A stretch of 64,000 nucleotides of DNA from Marinomonas sp. THO17 (GTDB lineage Bacteria > Pseudomonadota > Gammaproteobacteria > Pseudomonadales > Marinomonadaceae), in assembly GCF_040436405.1 (NCBI RefSeq), contig NZ_AP031575.1:3599501-3663500 (forward strand), in the 5' to 3' direction. Numbering within the stretch: position 1 is the stretch's first letter; each line of letters begins with the position of its first letter. Position numbers and translations under genes: made by a program. Under the pieces are notes generated by a model. That model saw only the letters and a program-made list of their open reading frames with translations, was not told the origin of the DNA and did no database searches. Positions 16,014 to 24,648 of the stretch are shown here, piece after piece.

Positions 16014-16901
16014 TTAACCTAGGGCTTGGCTGGCTAAAGCGAAACTTTGTAAGTCCGTTTTGGTCATGTCAAAAGCGCTGTTTTTCATGGTTGTGACCTG
16101 ATCAAATTCAGGTAGGCCACAAATGGATAAGAAGTCTTTAAAGAAGGCATCTTGATGACAGGTATCGAGACGCAGAAATTGCCCTGCATGATCATTGACA
16201 TGAGGGGTGACCAGAGCGATAGCGTCTTGAGGGGTTGCCGCCACCACTGGGCCAATGACATGACCGCGGCCAAATTTTCGACATAAAGCAAAGCCTGCGA
16301 CCTTATCATTGCGCATCAGTACTGAACCGGTTGAATTGGCTAATAACGTCTGCATAACTTGTTCTCTTACGGTGCCAAATGCTTGACCATCTAAAGCGAT
16401 AATGTCGGCTATATGAGGGCTCTCTAGCAGGCGAATATTGCCTTCAACAGGAAACAGAGAAGGGCTGATTGAGGTAGCAATGCCCTGATGTTGGCTGACT
16501 TTGGCCACATCATGAAAACCTAACGATTGATACAGTCGATGCCCAGCCTTAGTGGCATTCAATATAATATTGTGTTCAGCGCATTGCGCCATCACGTGCT
16601 TCATTATCCAGCGACCCCCACCCAGCATTTGCAAGCGTGGTGATGTGATGACCATACCTATGGTGGCGAATTTTTCAGCTATGGGAAACCACATGCCTGA
16701 GGCAACAATACGACCAATAGGATCGCAGCCAACCACCCCTTTTCCTAGGCTTAAGAGCATTTGCCAGTCATGCGGTCTGTGTGGCCAATGCACGGTAATG
16801 GAAAGCTCGTGAAGCTTGTCGACGTCCTCATGAGTCATGTCGCGAATGGTTAGCTCGTATGTTTCTAATCGTTTGGATGTTTCGTTTGGCACCTTTGCCA
16901 C
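16014..16901 (-). CDS. GNAT family N-acetyltransferase, paralog of the previous gene
   Basis: 295 residues from a GTG at 16901 (start uncertain; a second GTG follows four codons on). Same architecture as its neighbour: HWPHRPHDWQMLLSLGKG, IGMVITSPRLQMLGGGRW for the acetyl-CoA loop, LYQSLGFHDV, then GFALCRKFGRGHVIGPV and GLPEFDQVTTM, ending FALASQALG as the other ends FALINQALG. In the CoA loop the usual Q-x-x-G-x-G/A is Q-M-L-G-G-G-R, still plausible. The two arose by tandem duplication. Divergent from the aldehyde dehydrogenase operon. Confidence 0.88.
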   Translation of the reverse strand: MAKVPNETSKRLETYELTIRDMTHEDVDKLHELSITVHWPHRPHDWQMLLSLGKGVVGCDPIGRIVASGMWFPIAEKFATIGMVITSPRLQMLGGGRWIMKHVMAQCAEHNIILNATKAGHRLYQSLGFHDVAKVSQHQGIATSISPSLFPVEGNIRLLESPHIADIIALDGQAFGTVREQVMQTLLANSTGSVLMRNDKVAGFALCRKFGRGHVIGPVVAATPQDAIALVTPHVNDHAGQFLRLDTCHQDAFFKDFLSICGLPEFDQVTTMKNSAFDMTKTDLQSFALASQALG

Positions 16902-17160
16902 CTCTAGGCTTTATCTGTGTTGAGGACAGTCGACATAGTATTGAGTTTGTCATTGCCGCTGCCGAATTACTAGGATGTTCTTGCCAATTTGTTGTTTTGG
17001 TCACTGTTTTGCCAATGAAAGAGGCAATTCGGCATCAATCCCTAAAATGTCCGCAGACAAAGGCGCTTTTGTACCGTTACTTCTCTGCTGAACAGCACAA
17101 TACGCTGTTGCTTCACACTTAGAATAAAGACAGTCATTTATTGTGAAGTAGGAGAGAGGA

Positions 17161-18633
17161 ATGGGGTCTTTTAATCCAGCAAATGTGTCACTTCCTTATA
17201 GCCATTACATTGGCGGAGAGTCATTTGATAGTGGCACTAAGATGGCGGTACTGCGTCCATCAGACGGACAGGCTTATGCGGATGTGGCATTGGCGGATCT
17301 GGATCTAGTAGACCGTGCGGTTGACAATGCTTGGCAGGCTTATAAACAAAGTGATTGGGCTAAAAAATCGCCTCGTGATAGGGCAAAAGCCATGCTGCGC
17401 TGGGCGGATCTAATTGTTGCTGACAAGGAGAATTTAGCGCCCCTTGAAGCCCTGGGCTCTACCCGTCCTATTGCTGCTGTTAAGCAATGGGATATTCCAT
17501 TCTGTGCTGAGGGCATTCGTTTTTTTGCTGAATATGCTGACAAGCTAGGCGGCGAGGTGATTCCTACCGATCACGGCCATTTGGGCATGACAATCACCGA
17601 ACCGTACGGGGTGATTGGTGCGATTGCCCCGTGGAATTTTCCTTTGGTGATGGCCTCATGGAAGATAGCGCCAGCCATGGCCGCAGGCAATGCGGTGGTG
17701 CTTAAACCATCAGAAATGACCCCCTTTAGTGTGGTGCGCTTAGCGGAATTGGCCATCGCCGCAGGGATTCCAGCGGGCATTTTTAATGTCATTCAAGGGG
17801 ATGGCAAGGTGGGAGACGCCCTATGTCGTCATCCCTTGATATCAAAAGTCACCTTTACCGGTTCAACGAAAACGGGTGCCTTGATCATGTCTGCCTGTGC
17901 GCAATCTGGCACCAAACCTGTGACCTTAGAATTGGGCGGAAAAAGCCCGCAGTTAGTGTTTGATGACGTGAAGGATCTGGATAAAGTCGCCCAACGCATT
18001 GCCGCTGCCATTACCACCAATTCCGGGCAAGTCTGTGTCGCAGGTTCCCGTTTGTTAGTACAAGAGGGCATTGCTGAGCAGCTGGTGTCTCGCATTACTG
18101 AGAGGTTTGATGACATGGTGGCTGGACCCACTTGGCAAACCTCAAGCACCTTGTCGCCCATTATTTCCTCCCGTGAATTGGCCCGTATTGAAGGGGTTGT
18201 GCAAGGCGCTATAAAGCAAGGTGGGGAACTTCTGACGGGCGGCCAGAGTGTCGCGGTTGACGGCGCCAACAGCTTTTATAAACCGACCATCTTGCAGCAA
18301 GTGGACATGAGCATGGATGTGGTGCGAGAAGAAATCTTTGGCCCAGTTTTATGTGTGGAAACCTTTGCTACTGATGAAGATGCCTTGCAATTGGCTTCCC
18401 ATCCTTCTTATGGCTTGTCGGCTGGGGTACACACGGCGGATCTTAATCGCGCCATGCGCATGGTAAGAGAGTTAGAGGCGGGTACGGTCTGGGTCAATCG
18501 TTATGGCCGTAGTTGGGATTTTGCTATTCCTACGGGTGGCTTTAAAAGCTCTGGTATAGGAAAAGACCTTGGTCGTTATGCCTATGAAGCCAACCAAAAA
18601 ACCAAGAGTGTGCTCATTGATTTGGGTGCCTAG
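17161..18633 (+). CDS. NAD(P)-dependent aldehyde dehydrogenase
   Basis: 490 residues, full-length ALDH. Oxidises an aldehyde to the acid with NAD(P)+. Visible: oxyanion Asn in APWNFPL, KPSEMTPFS for cofactor, FTGSTKTG, general base Glu in LELGGKSP, catalytic Cys in NSGQVCVAGSRL (about residue 290), and EEIFGPV. ATG with GAGAGG just before. First gene of a plus-strand run continuing to the AraC-type regulator, though a 250-bp gap follows. It resembles betaine/gamma-aminobutyraldehyde-type dehydrogenases; substrate not determined. Confidence 0.93.
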   Translation: MGSFNPANVSLPYSHYIGGESFDSGTKMAVLRPSDGQAYADVALADLDLVDRAVDNAWQAYKQSDWAKKSPRDRAKAMLRWADLIVADKENLAPLEALGSTRPIAAVKQWDIPFCAEGIRFFAEYADKLGGEVIPTDHGHLGMTITEPYGVIGAIAPWNFPLVMASWKIAPAMAAGNAVVLKPSEMTPFSVVRLAELAIAAGIPAGIFNVIQGDGKVGDALCRHPLISKVTFTGSTKTGALIMSACAQSGTKPVTLELGGKSPQLVFDDVKDLDKVAQRIAAAITTNSGQVCVAGSRLLVQEGIAEQLVSRITERFDDMVAGPTWQTSSTLSPIISSRELARIEGVVQGAIKQGGELLTGGQSVAVDGANSFYKPTILQQVDMSMDVVREEIFGPVLCVETFATDEDALQLASHPSYGLSAGVHTADLNRAMRMVRELEAGTVWVNRYGRSWDFAIPTGGFKSSGIGKDLGRYAYEANQKTKSVLIDLGA

Positions 18634-18909
18634 TTTTATGTCCCTAGTTTTATGTGCCGCCAAATTTGGATCGGCGTTTTGCCTATAAACGACATTCTTT
18701 TGGGTGACGGTAGATTGTGCCGAGGTGAGGGGGGATTACCGTCAAAAATGCCTTACGAGGAAACAAAATCGGGCTAAATCCATTGGCTTTTAGTGCTGTA
18801 ATGTTTTACGAACTTTTATAAGAGTGCCAGTTCATGCTAACGCAGATGGGCACGAACAAGGTAACAACCAACTTAGTAATTTTTGAATAATGATGTGGAG
18901 AACAACTCG

Positions 18910-19578
18910 ATGGCAACACTGAACCCTAAGTACATCACTTTTGATTGCTACGGTACGTTAATTTATTTCCAAATGGGGCCAACGGCACGCCGTGTGTTTG
19001 CCGATCGTATCTCTGAGCAAGATATGGATCAGTTTGTTAAAGATTTTGCCGCCTATCGTTTAGATGAAGTGCTGGGGGATTGGAAGCCATACAAAGAGGT
19101 GGTTTGTAATGCGGTGAAACGCACTTGCGAGCGCTGGGGAATTGAATATCGTGATGATGAAGGCATGATTTTCTATGAGGCGGTACCCACCTGGGGCCCA
19201 CATCCTGATGTACCGGAAGCTTTGGCTCGTTTGGCGACCAAGTACAAATTAGTGGCGTTAACAAACGCGATGGACGAGCAAATTCCTCATAACATTGAGA
19301 AGCTTGGTGCGCCTTTTCATGCCGTTTATACCGCAGAGCAAGCGCAATCTTATAAGCCAAGGTTGCAAGGCTTTGAATATATGTTGGCGCAACTTCAATG
19401 TCAGCCTGAAGAGCTGTTGCATGTGTCGTCCAGCTTGCGTTATGACCTGATGTCCGCCCATGACATGGGTATTAAGAATAAAGTGTTTGTGAATCGCGGT
19501 CATGAACCTTCGACGCCCTTTTATGAATATCATGAAGTGGCCGACCTAGGTGGTTTGGCGGATTTATTGGGTGTCTAG
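18910..19578 (+). CDS. HAD superfamily hydrolase, haloacid dehalogenase type II-like
   Basis: 222 residues from ATG 18910 (GGAG nine bases before; a TTG at 18883 is less likely). HAD motif I FDCYGTL carries the nucleophilic Asp, motif II ALTNA, motif III around KPRLQGFEYML, and motif IV VSSSLRYDLMSAHDMG where a second acid usually lies. True L-2-haloacid dehalogenases share this fold, but many homologues are phosphatases; motif IV here (SSSLRYDL) gives no decision. The stop is 20 bp before the FAD oxidoreductase gene, suggesting a shared substrate pathway. Confidence 0.85.
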   Translation: MATLNPKYITFDCYGTLIYFQMGPTARRVFADRISEQDMDQFVKDFAAYRLDEVLGDWKPYKEVVCNAVKRTCERWGIEYRDDEGMIFYEAVPTWGPHPDVPEALARLATKYKLVALTNAMDEQIPHNIEKLGAPFHAVYTAEQAQSYKPRLQGFEYMLAQLQCQPEELLHVSSSLRYDLMSAHDMGIKNKVFVNRGHEPSTPFYEYHEVADLGGLADLLGV

Positions 19579-19598
19579 CCCCTGTATAAGGAAGCCTC

Positions 19599-20876
19599 AT
19601 GAAGCTTGAATCCTATTGGTTAGACACAGTTTCGCCTTTTGCCAATGCTGAGCAAGACAACCCATCAGGGCAATACGATGTGGCTATTGTGGGAGGAGGG
19701 TTTACCGGCTTGTCGGCAGCATTGGCCTTAGCCAAACAGTCCGTCTCTGTGGTGTTGTTAGAAGCCAATCAAGTTGTCGGTGAAGCCTCAGGGCGAAACG
19801 GTGGCCAATGTAACGCAGGCCTGGCTCATGATTATGCCAGCTTGGCGCAAGGCTTAGGGGTGGATCGGGCTCGGGCGTTTTATGCTTCCTATATGGAGGC
19901 CGTCGATACGGTAGAAAAGATTGTTAAAGATGAGTTAATTGAGTGCGATTTTACTCGTCATGGTCGGCTTAAATTGGCGTGTAAGCCACGCCATTATGAT
20001 CAGTTAAGACGTGCTCAGGAACGCTTATTTAACGAAGTGGACGAACACGTCAGTGTGTTGGATGCCCAGCAAGTGGCGGATGAATTGGGTACGGATTATT
20101 TTTATGGTGGCCTGTTACAGACCACCAGTGCGCAAATGCACATGGGCAAATTTGGTCATGGTTTGGCGCAAGCGGCAAGCCAGCATGGAGCAAAGATATA
20201 TCAATCTGCCGCGGTGACGGCCATTGATCCTGTCGGCACAGATAACTACCAAATCACAACGGCTCAAGGCTCAGTGAAAGCCAACAAAGTCTTGTTGGCC
20301 ACCGGCAGTTCGAAACAAGGCCCTTTTGCGTATTTTCGTCGCCGTTTGGTGTCTGTAGGCAGCTTTATCATAGTGACCGAGCCTCTTAGTGACAGCTTGT
20401 TGGCGCACCTTATGATGAAACGTCGCAGTTATGTGACGACGAAAAACATCGGTTACTACTTTCGCATCACCCCAGATAATCGATTGTTGTTTGGTGGGCG
20501 CGCGCGTTTTGCCATGTCGAGTCCCAGTTCAGATGCGAAAAGTGGTCAGATTTTACGTGACGCCATGGTGAAAATGTTTCCACAACTCAGTTCCGTGCGC
20601 ATTGATTATTGCTGGGGTGGTTTAGTGGATATGACTGCTGATCGACTGCCTCGGGCCGGACAGCATAAGGGCCTGTATTACTCATTAGGCTATAGCGGTC
20701 ATGGGGTACAAATGTCGACCCATATGGGCAAAGTCATGGCTGAGGTGATGCAGGGGAAGGAAGGGATAAATCCTTGGCAAACATTGGATTGGCCTCCTGT
20801 TCCAGGGCATTTTGGCAAGCCTTGGTTTTTACCTATGGTTGGCGCTTATTATCGCTTTAAGGATTTGATTCAGTGA
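19599..20876 (+). CDS. FAD-dependent amine oxidoreductase, PuuB/OrdL-like
   Basis: 425 residues. N-terminal SYWLDTVSPF matches the start of gamma-glutamylputrescine oxidase-type proteins; the FAD dinucleotide site DVAIVGGGFTGLSAALALA is at about 29-48, followed by GEASGRNGGQCNAGL and a C-terminal YSLGYSGHGVQMSTHMG. Likely oxidises a primary or secondary amine to an aldehyde plus ammonia, feeding the aldehyde dehydrogenases of the locus. AAGGA six bases before the ATG. A second, different DAO-type enzyme lies at 26975-28300. Confidence 0.9.
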   Translation: MKLESYWLDTVSPFANAEQDNPSGQYDVAIVGGGFTGLSAALALAKQSVSVVLLEANQVVGEASGRNGGQCNAGLAHDYASLAQGLGVDRARAFYASYMEAVDTVEKIVKDELIECDFTRHGRLKLACKPRHYDQLRRAQERLFNEVDEHVSVLDAQQVADELGTDYFYGGLLQTTSAQMHMGKFGHGLAQAASQHGAKIYQSAAVTAIDPVGTDNYQITTAQGSVKANKVLLATGSSKQGPFAYFRRRLVSVGSFIIVTEPLSDSLLAHLMMKRRSYVTTKNIGYYFRITPDNRLLFGGRARFAMSSPSSDAKSGQILRDAMVKMFPQLSSVRIDYCWGGLVDMTADRLPRAGQHKGLYYSLGYSGHGVQMSTHMGKVMAEVMQGKEGINPWQTLDWPPVPGHFGKPWFLPMVGAYYRFKDLIQ

Positions 20877-21063
20877 GTGAATAGGTTTCTTGGCAAGTTA
20901 CCTCTTTCCTTATTTGATCTTTATGGCGGCAGAAACATTCGTAATGAATACAAAATAATAAAAACCAGAGAAGGTTCGAACACGTCCTCTGATGTCTCAG
21001 ACATTCAGGACGCTTATTCGCCTCTTTACTCGTTAGCTCACAACTCACAAAAGGAACCATAAC

Positions 21064-22674
21064 ATGAAAGATGACAAGAAAAATTCGTTACTGGATCAAC
21101 AGAGTTCGACAGAAATGCAGCAAGGTATTTCCCGTCGTCAGGTACTACAGGGGATGATGGGCGGCGGTTTGGTCGCAGCGGGTTCAGGCGTATTAGCGCC
21201 GGGGTCTTCCCTTGTTTTTGCCGATACCACTGAGCCAAAACGCGGTGGTAAAGTTAAAGTCGCCAGCCAATCCGGTTCAACAGCCGATACCTTGGATCCT
21301 GCAAAAGGGTCAGGGTCAACCGATTATACTCGCCAATACATGTTTTATAACGGTTTAACCATGTTGGATCATACCCTGACGCCGCAAATGGTGTTGGCGG
21401 AATCCTTTGATACTCAAGATGCGCAAAATTGGGTGATTAAGTTACGTAAAGGGGTAAATTTTCATGATGGTAAACCCTTTACCTCAGCGGATGTGGTGTA
21501 CAGTTTAAATCGCCATAAAGATCCGAAAGTGGCGTCTAAAGTGGCGACAGTCGCCAGCCAAATGCAGGAGATCAAAGCGGTTGGTAAAGAGGAAGTACAC
21601 ATTCGTTTGGCAACTAAAAATGCTGATTTTCCTGCCATGTTGGCGGTTTCTCATTTTCTTATCGTGCGTGATGGCACAACGGATTTCAGTATTGCCAATG
21701 GTACGGGGGCCTTTATTTGCAAAGAGTTTCAGCCCGGCATTCGCTCTGTAGGCGTGCGCAATCCAGATTATTGGAAAAAAGGTCAACCTTATTTAGACGA
21801 AGTAGAATTGTTCTCCATTCCCGATGAACCCGCTCGAGTGAACGCTTTGTTGTCTGGCGATGTGCAACTGATTAACTCAGTGAATCCAAGGTCTATGGGG
21901 AAATTAAATGACAATCCAAGCACGAGAATATTGCAGTCTAACTCGGGCGGTTATACCAATTTGGTGATGCGCGATCATCTCGGCCCAGTACAAAACCCGG
22001 ATTTTGCTTTGGGTATGAAGGCGTTAATCAACCGAGAGCAAATTCTGCATGTGGCGTGTCGAGGATTTGGCACCATTGCTAATGACCAGCCAATCCCGAA
22101 AGGTCATCGTTATTACATGGGGGATTTGCCACAAAATGATTTTGATCCAGAAAAAGCCAAATACCACTTTAAAAAAGCTGGGGTGTTAGGACAAAGCATT
22201 CCTATGGTGGCATCGCCTGCAGCCGATAACTCGGTGGAAATGGCGCAGTTGATTCAATTGTCAGGTCGTCAAGTGGGCCTGAAATTGGACGTGAAACGGG
22301 TACCTGCGGACGGTTATTGGTCGAATCATTGGATGAAAGACAGTTTAGGCTTTTCCAATATAAACCCTCGACCCACAGCGGATCTGGTCTTCAGTTTGTT
22401 TTTTGAGTCCTCAGCTAAGTGGAATGAATCGGGTTGGAAGAGTGACAAGTTCGATCAGTTGTTACTGGCTGCTCGTGGCGAAACAAACGAGAGCAAACGC
22501 AAGCAAATGTACGGCGATATGCAGGTATTGGTGCATGATCATTGCGGTGTTGCTATTCCAACCTTCAGCAGTATTAATGACGCTTGCAGCATGAAACTGG
22601 GTGGTTATAAACCTCATCCTTTGGGTGGCTTCATGGGTTACATGTTTGCTGAACAGGTTTGGTTAGAAGCCTAG
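21064..22674 (+). CDS. ABC transporter substrate-binding protein, family 5, Tat signal
   Basis: 536 residues of the peptide/opine/nickel class (SBP_bac_5). The N-terminus has a twin-arginine motif SRRQVLQG (Arg24-Arg25) before a GGGLVAAGSG hydrophobic stretch and a cleavage-like SLVFA, so export is predicted by Tat, folded. Typical body: TLDPAKG, AESFD, WVIKLRKGVNFHDGKPFTSADVVYSL, DEPARVNALLSGDVQLI and the C-terminal AIPTFSS. Binds the imported compound in the periplasm. AAAGGA before the ATG; the permease genes start 180 bp on. Confidence 0.92.
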   Translation: MKDDKKNSLLDQQSSTEMQQGISRRQVLQGMMGGGLVAAGSGVLAPGSSLVFADTTEPKRGGKVKVASQSGSTADTLDPAKGSGSTDYTRQYMFYNGLTMLDHTLTPQMVLAESFDTQDAQNWVIKLRKGVNFHDGKPFTSADVVYSLNRHKDPKVASKVATVASQMQEIKAVGKEEVHIRLATKNADFPAMLAVSHFLIVRDGTTDFSIANGTGAFICKEFQPGIRSVGVRNPDYWKKGQPYLDEVELFSIPDEPARVNALLSGDVQLINSVNPRSMGKLNDNPSTRILQSNSGGYTNLVMRDHLGPVQNPDFALGMKALINREQILHVACRGFGTIANDQPIPKGHRYYMGDLPQNDFDPEKAKYHFKKAGVLGQSIPMVASPAADNSVEMAQLIQLSGRQVGLKLDVKRVPADGYWSNHWMKDSLGFSNINPRPTADLVFSLFFESSAKWNESGWKSDKFDQLLLAARGETNESKRKQMYGDMQVLVHDHCGVAIPTFSSINDACSMKLGGYKPHPLGGFMGYMFAEQVWLEA

Positions 22675-22854
22675 ACAGCTATTGGTATCCGTCAGACTGG
22701 AAAAACGGCTTAGGTGAATAAGCGCAATTCTTGGTTTTGTATTTGCATTATTACTGTCGTTTTTCCGTCATGGCTGAGGCAATCATTCGTTCTTTATGCA
22801 TACGATTGTCTTGAGTAATGCGTTTTCTTAAGGCTGTTAATAGAAAGGTGATTC

Positions 22855-23808
22855 ATGAATCAAACCCTGCTAAGGCTGATCGTCAATCGAGTGGTATTGG
22901 GGTTTTTGACCCTCTTGCTTGTCTCTATGGTGATTTTCACCATCACTAATATGTTGCCGGGGGATGCGGCTCAGCAATTTTTAGGACAAGCGGCGACGGC
23001 TGAAACCGTGGCGGCGTTACGCACCGAAATGGGCTTGGATTTGCCTTTTATGACACGTTATATCGATTGGTTAGGAGGCTTATTCGTTGGTGATGCGGGT
23101 CTCTCAATGGTAAACAATTTACCAGTAACCGAATTGGTGGCGACACGTTTGCCAAACACCTTGTATCTGGCCGCGCTGGTGACCTTGGTGTCGGTTCCTG
23201 TGGCCTTATTTATTGGTATTTTCTCTGCCATGTATCGAGGTTCATGGTTTGATCGCTACAGTAATGTGTTTGCGGTGTTTGCGGTTTCGGTACCCGAGTT
23301 TTTGATTGCCACGGTGGCGGTCTTACTGTTTGCTGTTCATTTGGGTTGGTTATCGGCGTTATCTCATATTGAAGGTGCGCAGACGGTTGGCGAGCTATTA
23401 AAAGCCTTTGTGATGCCGGTATTAACCCTATGTTGTGTGCTGGTGGCACAAATGGCCCGCATGACTCGTGCTGCGGTAATTGATCAACTTAATTCTTCTT
23501 ATGTCGAAATGGCTTTGCTCAAAGGCGCACGTCCAATCCGCGCTGTGTTGCGTCACGCTTTACCTAATGCCATTGGGCCTATTGCGAATGCGATTGCCCT
23601 GAGCCTGTCGTATTTGTTGGGTGGCGTCATTATTGTGGAATCTATTTTTAATTACCCTGGGGTAGCGACCTTGATGCTAAATGCAGTCAGTACACGAGAT
23701 ATGCCCTTGGTTCAGGCCTGCGCTATGTTGTTTTGTTTTGGCTATCTGATCTTGGTGTTACTGGCGGACATCAGTGAGATTTTATCGAATCCGAGGTTAC
23801 GAAAATGA
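22855..23808 (+). CDS. ABC transporter permease, DppB-like
   Basis: 317 residues, six predicted membrane helices, N-terminal VNRVVLGFLTLLLVSMVIFTITNMLPGDAA typical of DppB/OppB split over the first helix. The EAA-type loop that contacts the ATPase is MALLKGARPIRAVLRHALPN. RBS AAAGG before the ATG. Its stop overlaps the next permease by four bases (ATGA). Inner-membrane half of the transporter. Confidence 0.93.
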   Translation: MNQTLLRLIVNRVVLGFLTLLLVSMVIFTITNMLPGDAAQQFLGQAATAETVAALRTEMGLDLPFMTRYIDWLGGLFVGDAGLSMVNNLPVTELVATRLPNTLYLAALVTLVSVPVALFIGIFSAMYRGSWFDRYSNVFAVFAVSVPEFLIATVAVLLFAVHLGWLSALSHIEGAQTVGELLKAFVMPVLTLCCVLVAQMARMTRAAVIDQLNSSYVEMALLKGARPIRAVLRHALPNAIGPIANAIALSLSYLLGGVIIVESIFNYPGVATLMLNAVSTRDMPLVQACAMLFCFGYLILVLLADISEILSNPRLRK

Positions 23809-24638
23809 GTCGACCTGTTACCTTGCTGAGGGTTTTTCAGAGACAATCCGTGGGTGGTTTTGTGGGGGGGTGTCTGGTGTCATTCTGGCTTGTTATGGCG
23901 GTTATTGGGCCTTGGGTAGCGCCGTATCAAGCCAATGATTTTGTCAGTTACGATATTTTTGCCGCCATGAGTTCAGACTACCCCTTAGGGACGGATTATT
24001 TAGGCCGAGATATGTTAAGTCGAGTGCTAAGTGGCGCGCCTTACACCATAGGTGTGGCGTTAATGGCGACCTTGGCAGCTTGTTTGGCGGGGGTGATTTC
24101 TGGCTTGGTAGCGGCGGCTTCTAGGGACTGGGCTGATGCCATGATCAGTCGTGCACAAGACGCTTTGATTTCCATTCCGAGCAAGATGTTTGCCTTGATC
24201 ATGGTGGCGTCGTTTGGCTCGTCGGTTCCCCTGTTGGTATTGACCGCGGCCATTGCTTATATGCCGGGAAGCTTTCGTATTGCCCGTTCATTAGCGGTAA
24301 ATGTGATGACGCAGGATTTTGTACAGGTGGCGCGTCTGCGCGGAGAATCCATGCCTTATATTATTTTTAAAGAAGTGTTGCCGAATATGTTGCGTCCTGT
24401 GCTGACGGACTTTGGATTGCGTTTTGTTTTTATTGTTTTGTTATTAAGTTCCATGAGTTTTTTGGGCTTAGGTATTCAACCACCCGATGCCGATTGGGGC
24501 TCCTTGGTACGAGAAAATATTTCCGGCTTAGGAGAAGGTGCCCCTGCGGTAATCGCGCCAGCTATCGCCATTGCGACCTTGACGGTTGGGGTGAATTTAT
24601 TGATTGACAATATTGGCACTAAGTCCACGGGGCATTAA
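23805..24638 (+). CDS. ABC transporter permease, DppC-like
   Basis: 277 residues with an N-terminal membrane helix and five more; the DppC signature DYPLGTDYLGRDMLSRVLSGA is present, shifted after a short N-terminus, and the EAA loop is VARLRGESMPYIIFKEVLPN. ATGA overlap with the upstream permease; ten bases to the ATPase gene. Pairs with the DppB-like protein to form the channel. Confidence 0.93.
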   Translation: MSRPVTLLRVFQRQSVGGFVGGCLVSFWLVMAVIGPWVAPYQANDFVSYDIFAAMSSDYPLGTDYLGRDMLSRVLSGAPYTIGVALMATLAACLAGVISGLVAAASRDWADAMISRAQDALISIPSKMFALIMVASFGSSVPLLVLTAAIAYMPGSFRIARSLAVNVMTQDFVQVARLRGESMPYIIFKEVLPNMLRPVLTDFGLRFVFIVLLLSSMSFLGLGIQPPDADWGSLVRENISGLGEGAPAVIAPAIAIATLTVGVNLLIDNIGTKSTGH

Positions 24639-24648
24639 GGAGAGAAAC

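Noticed and set aside
18910..19578. Firm naming as 2-haloacid dehalogenase
   Set aside because: Only the HAD fold and motif I are clear; the residues that would fix dehalogenase activity are not decisive.
20877..21062. 61-codon open frame between FAD oxidoreductase and binding protein genes
   Set aside because: No RBS and no recognisable composition; treated as spacer.
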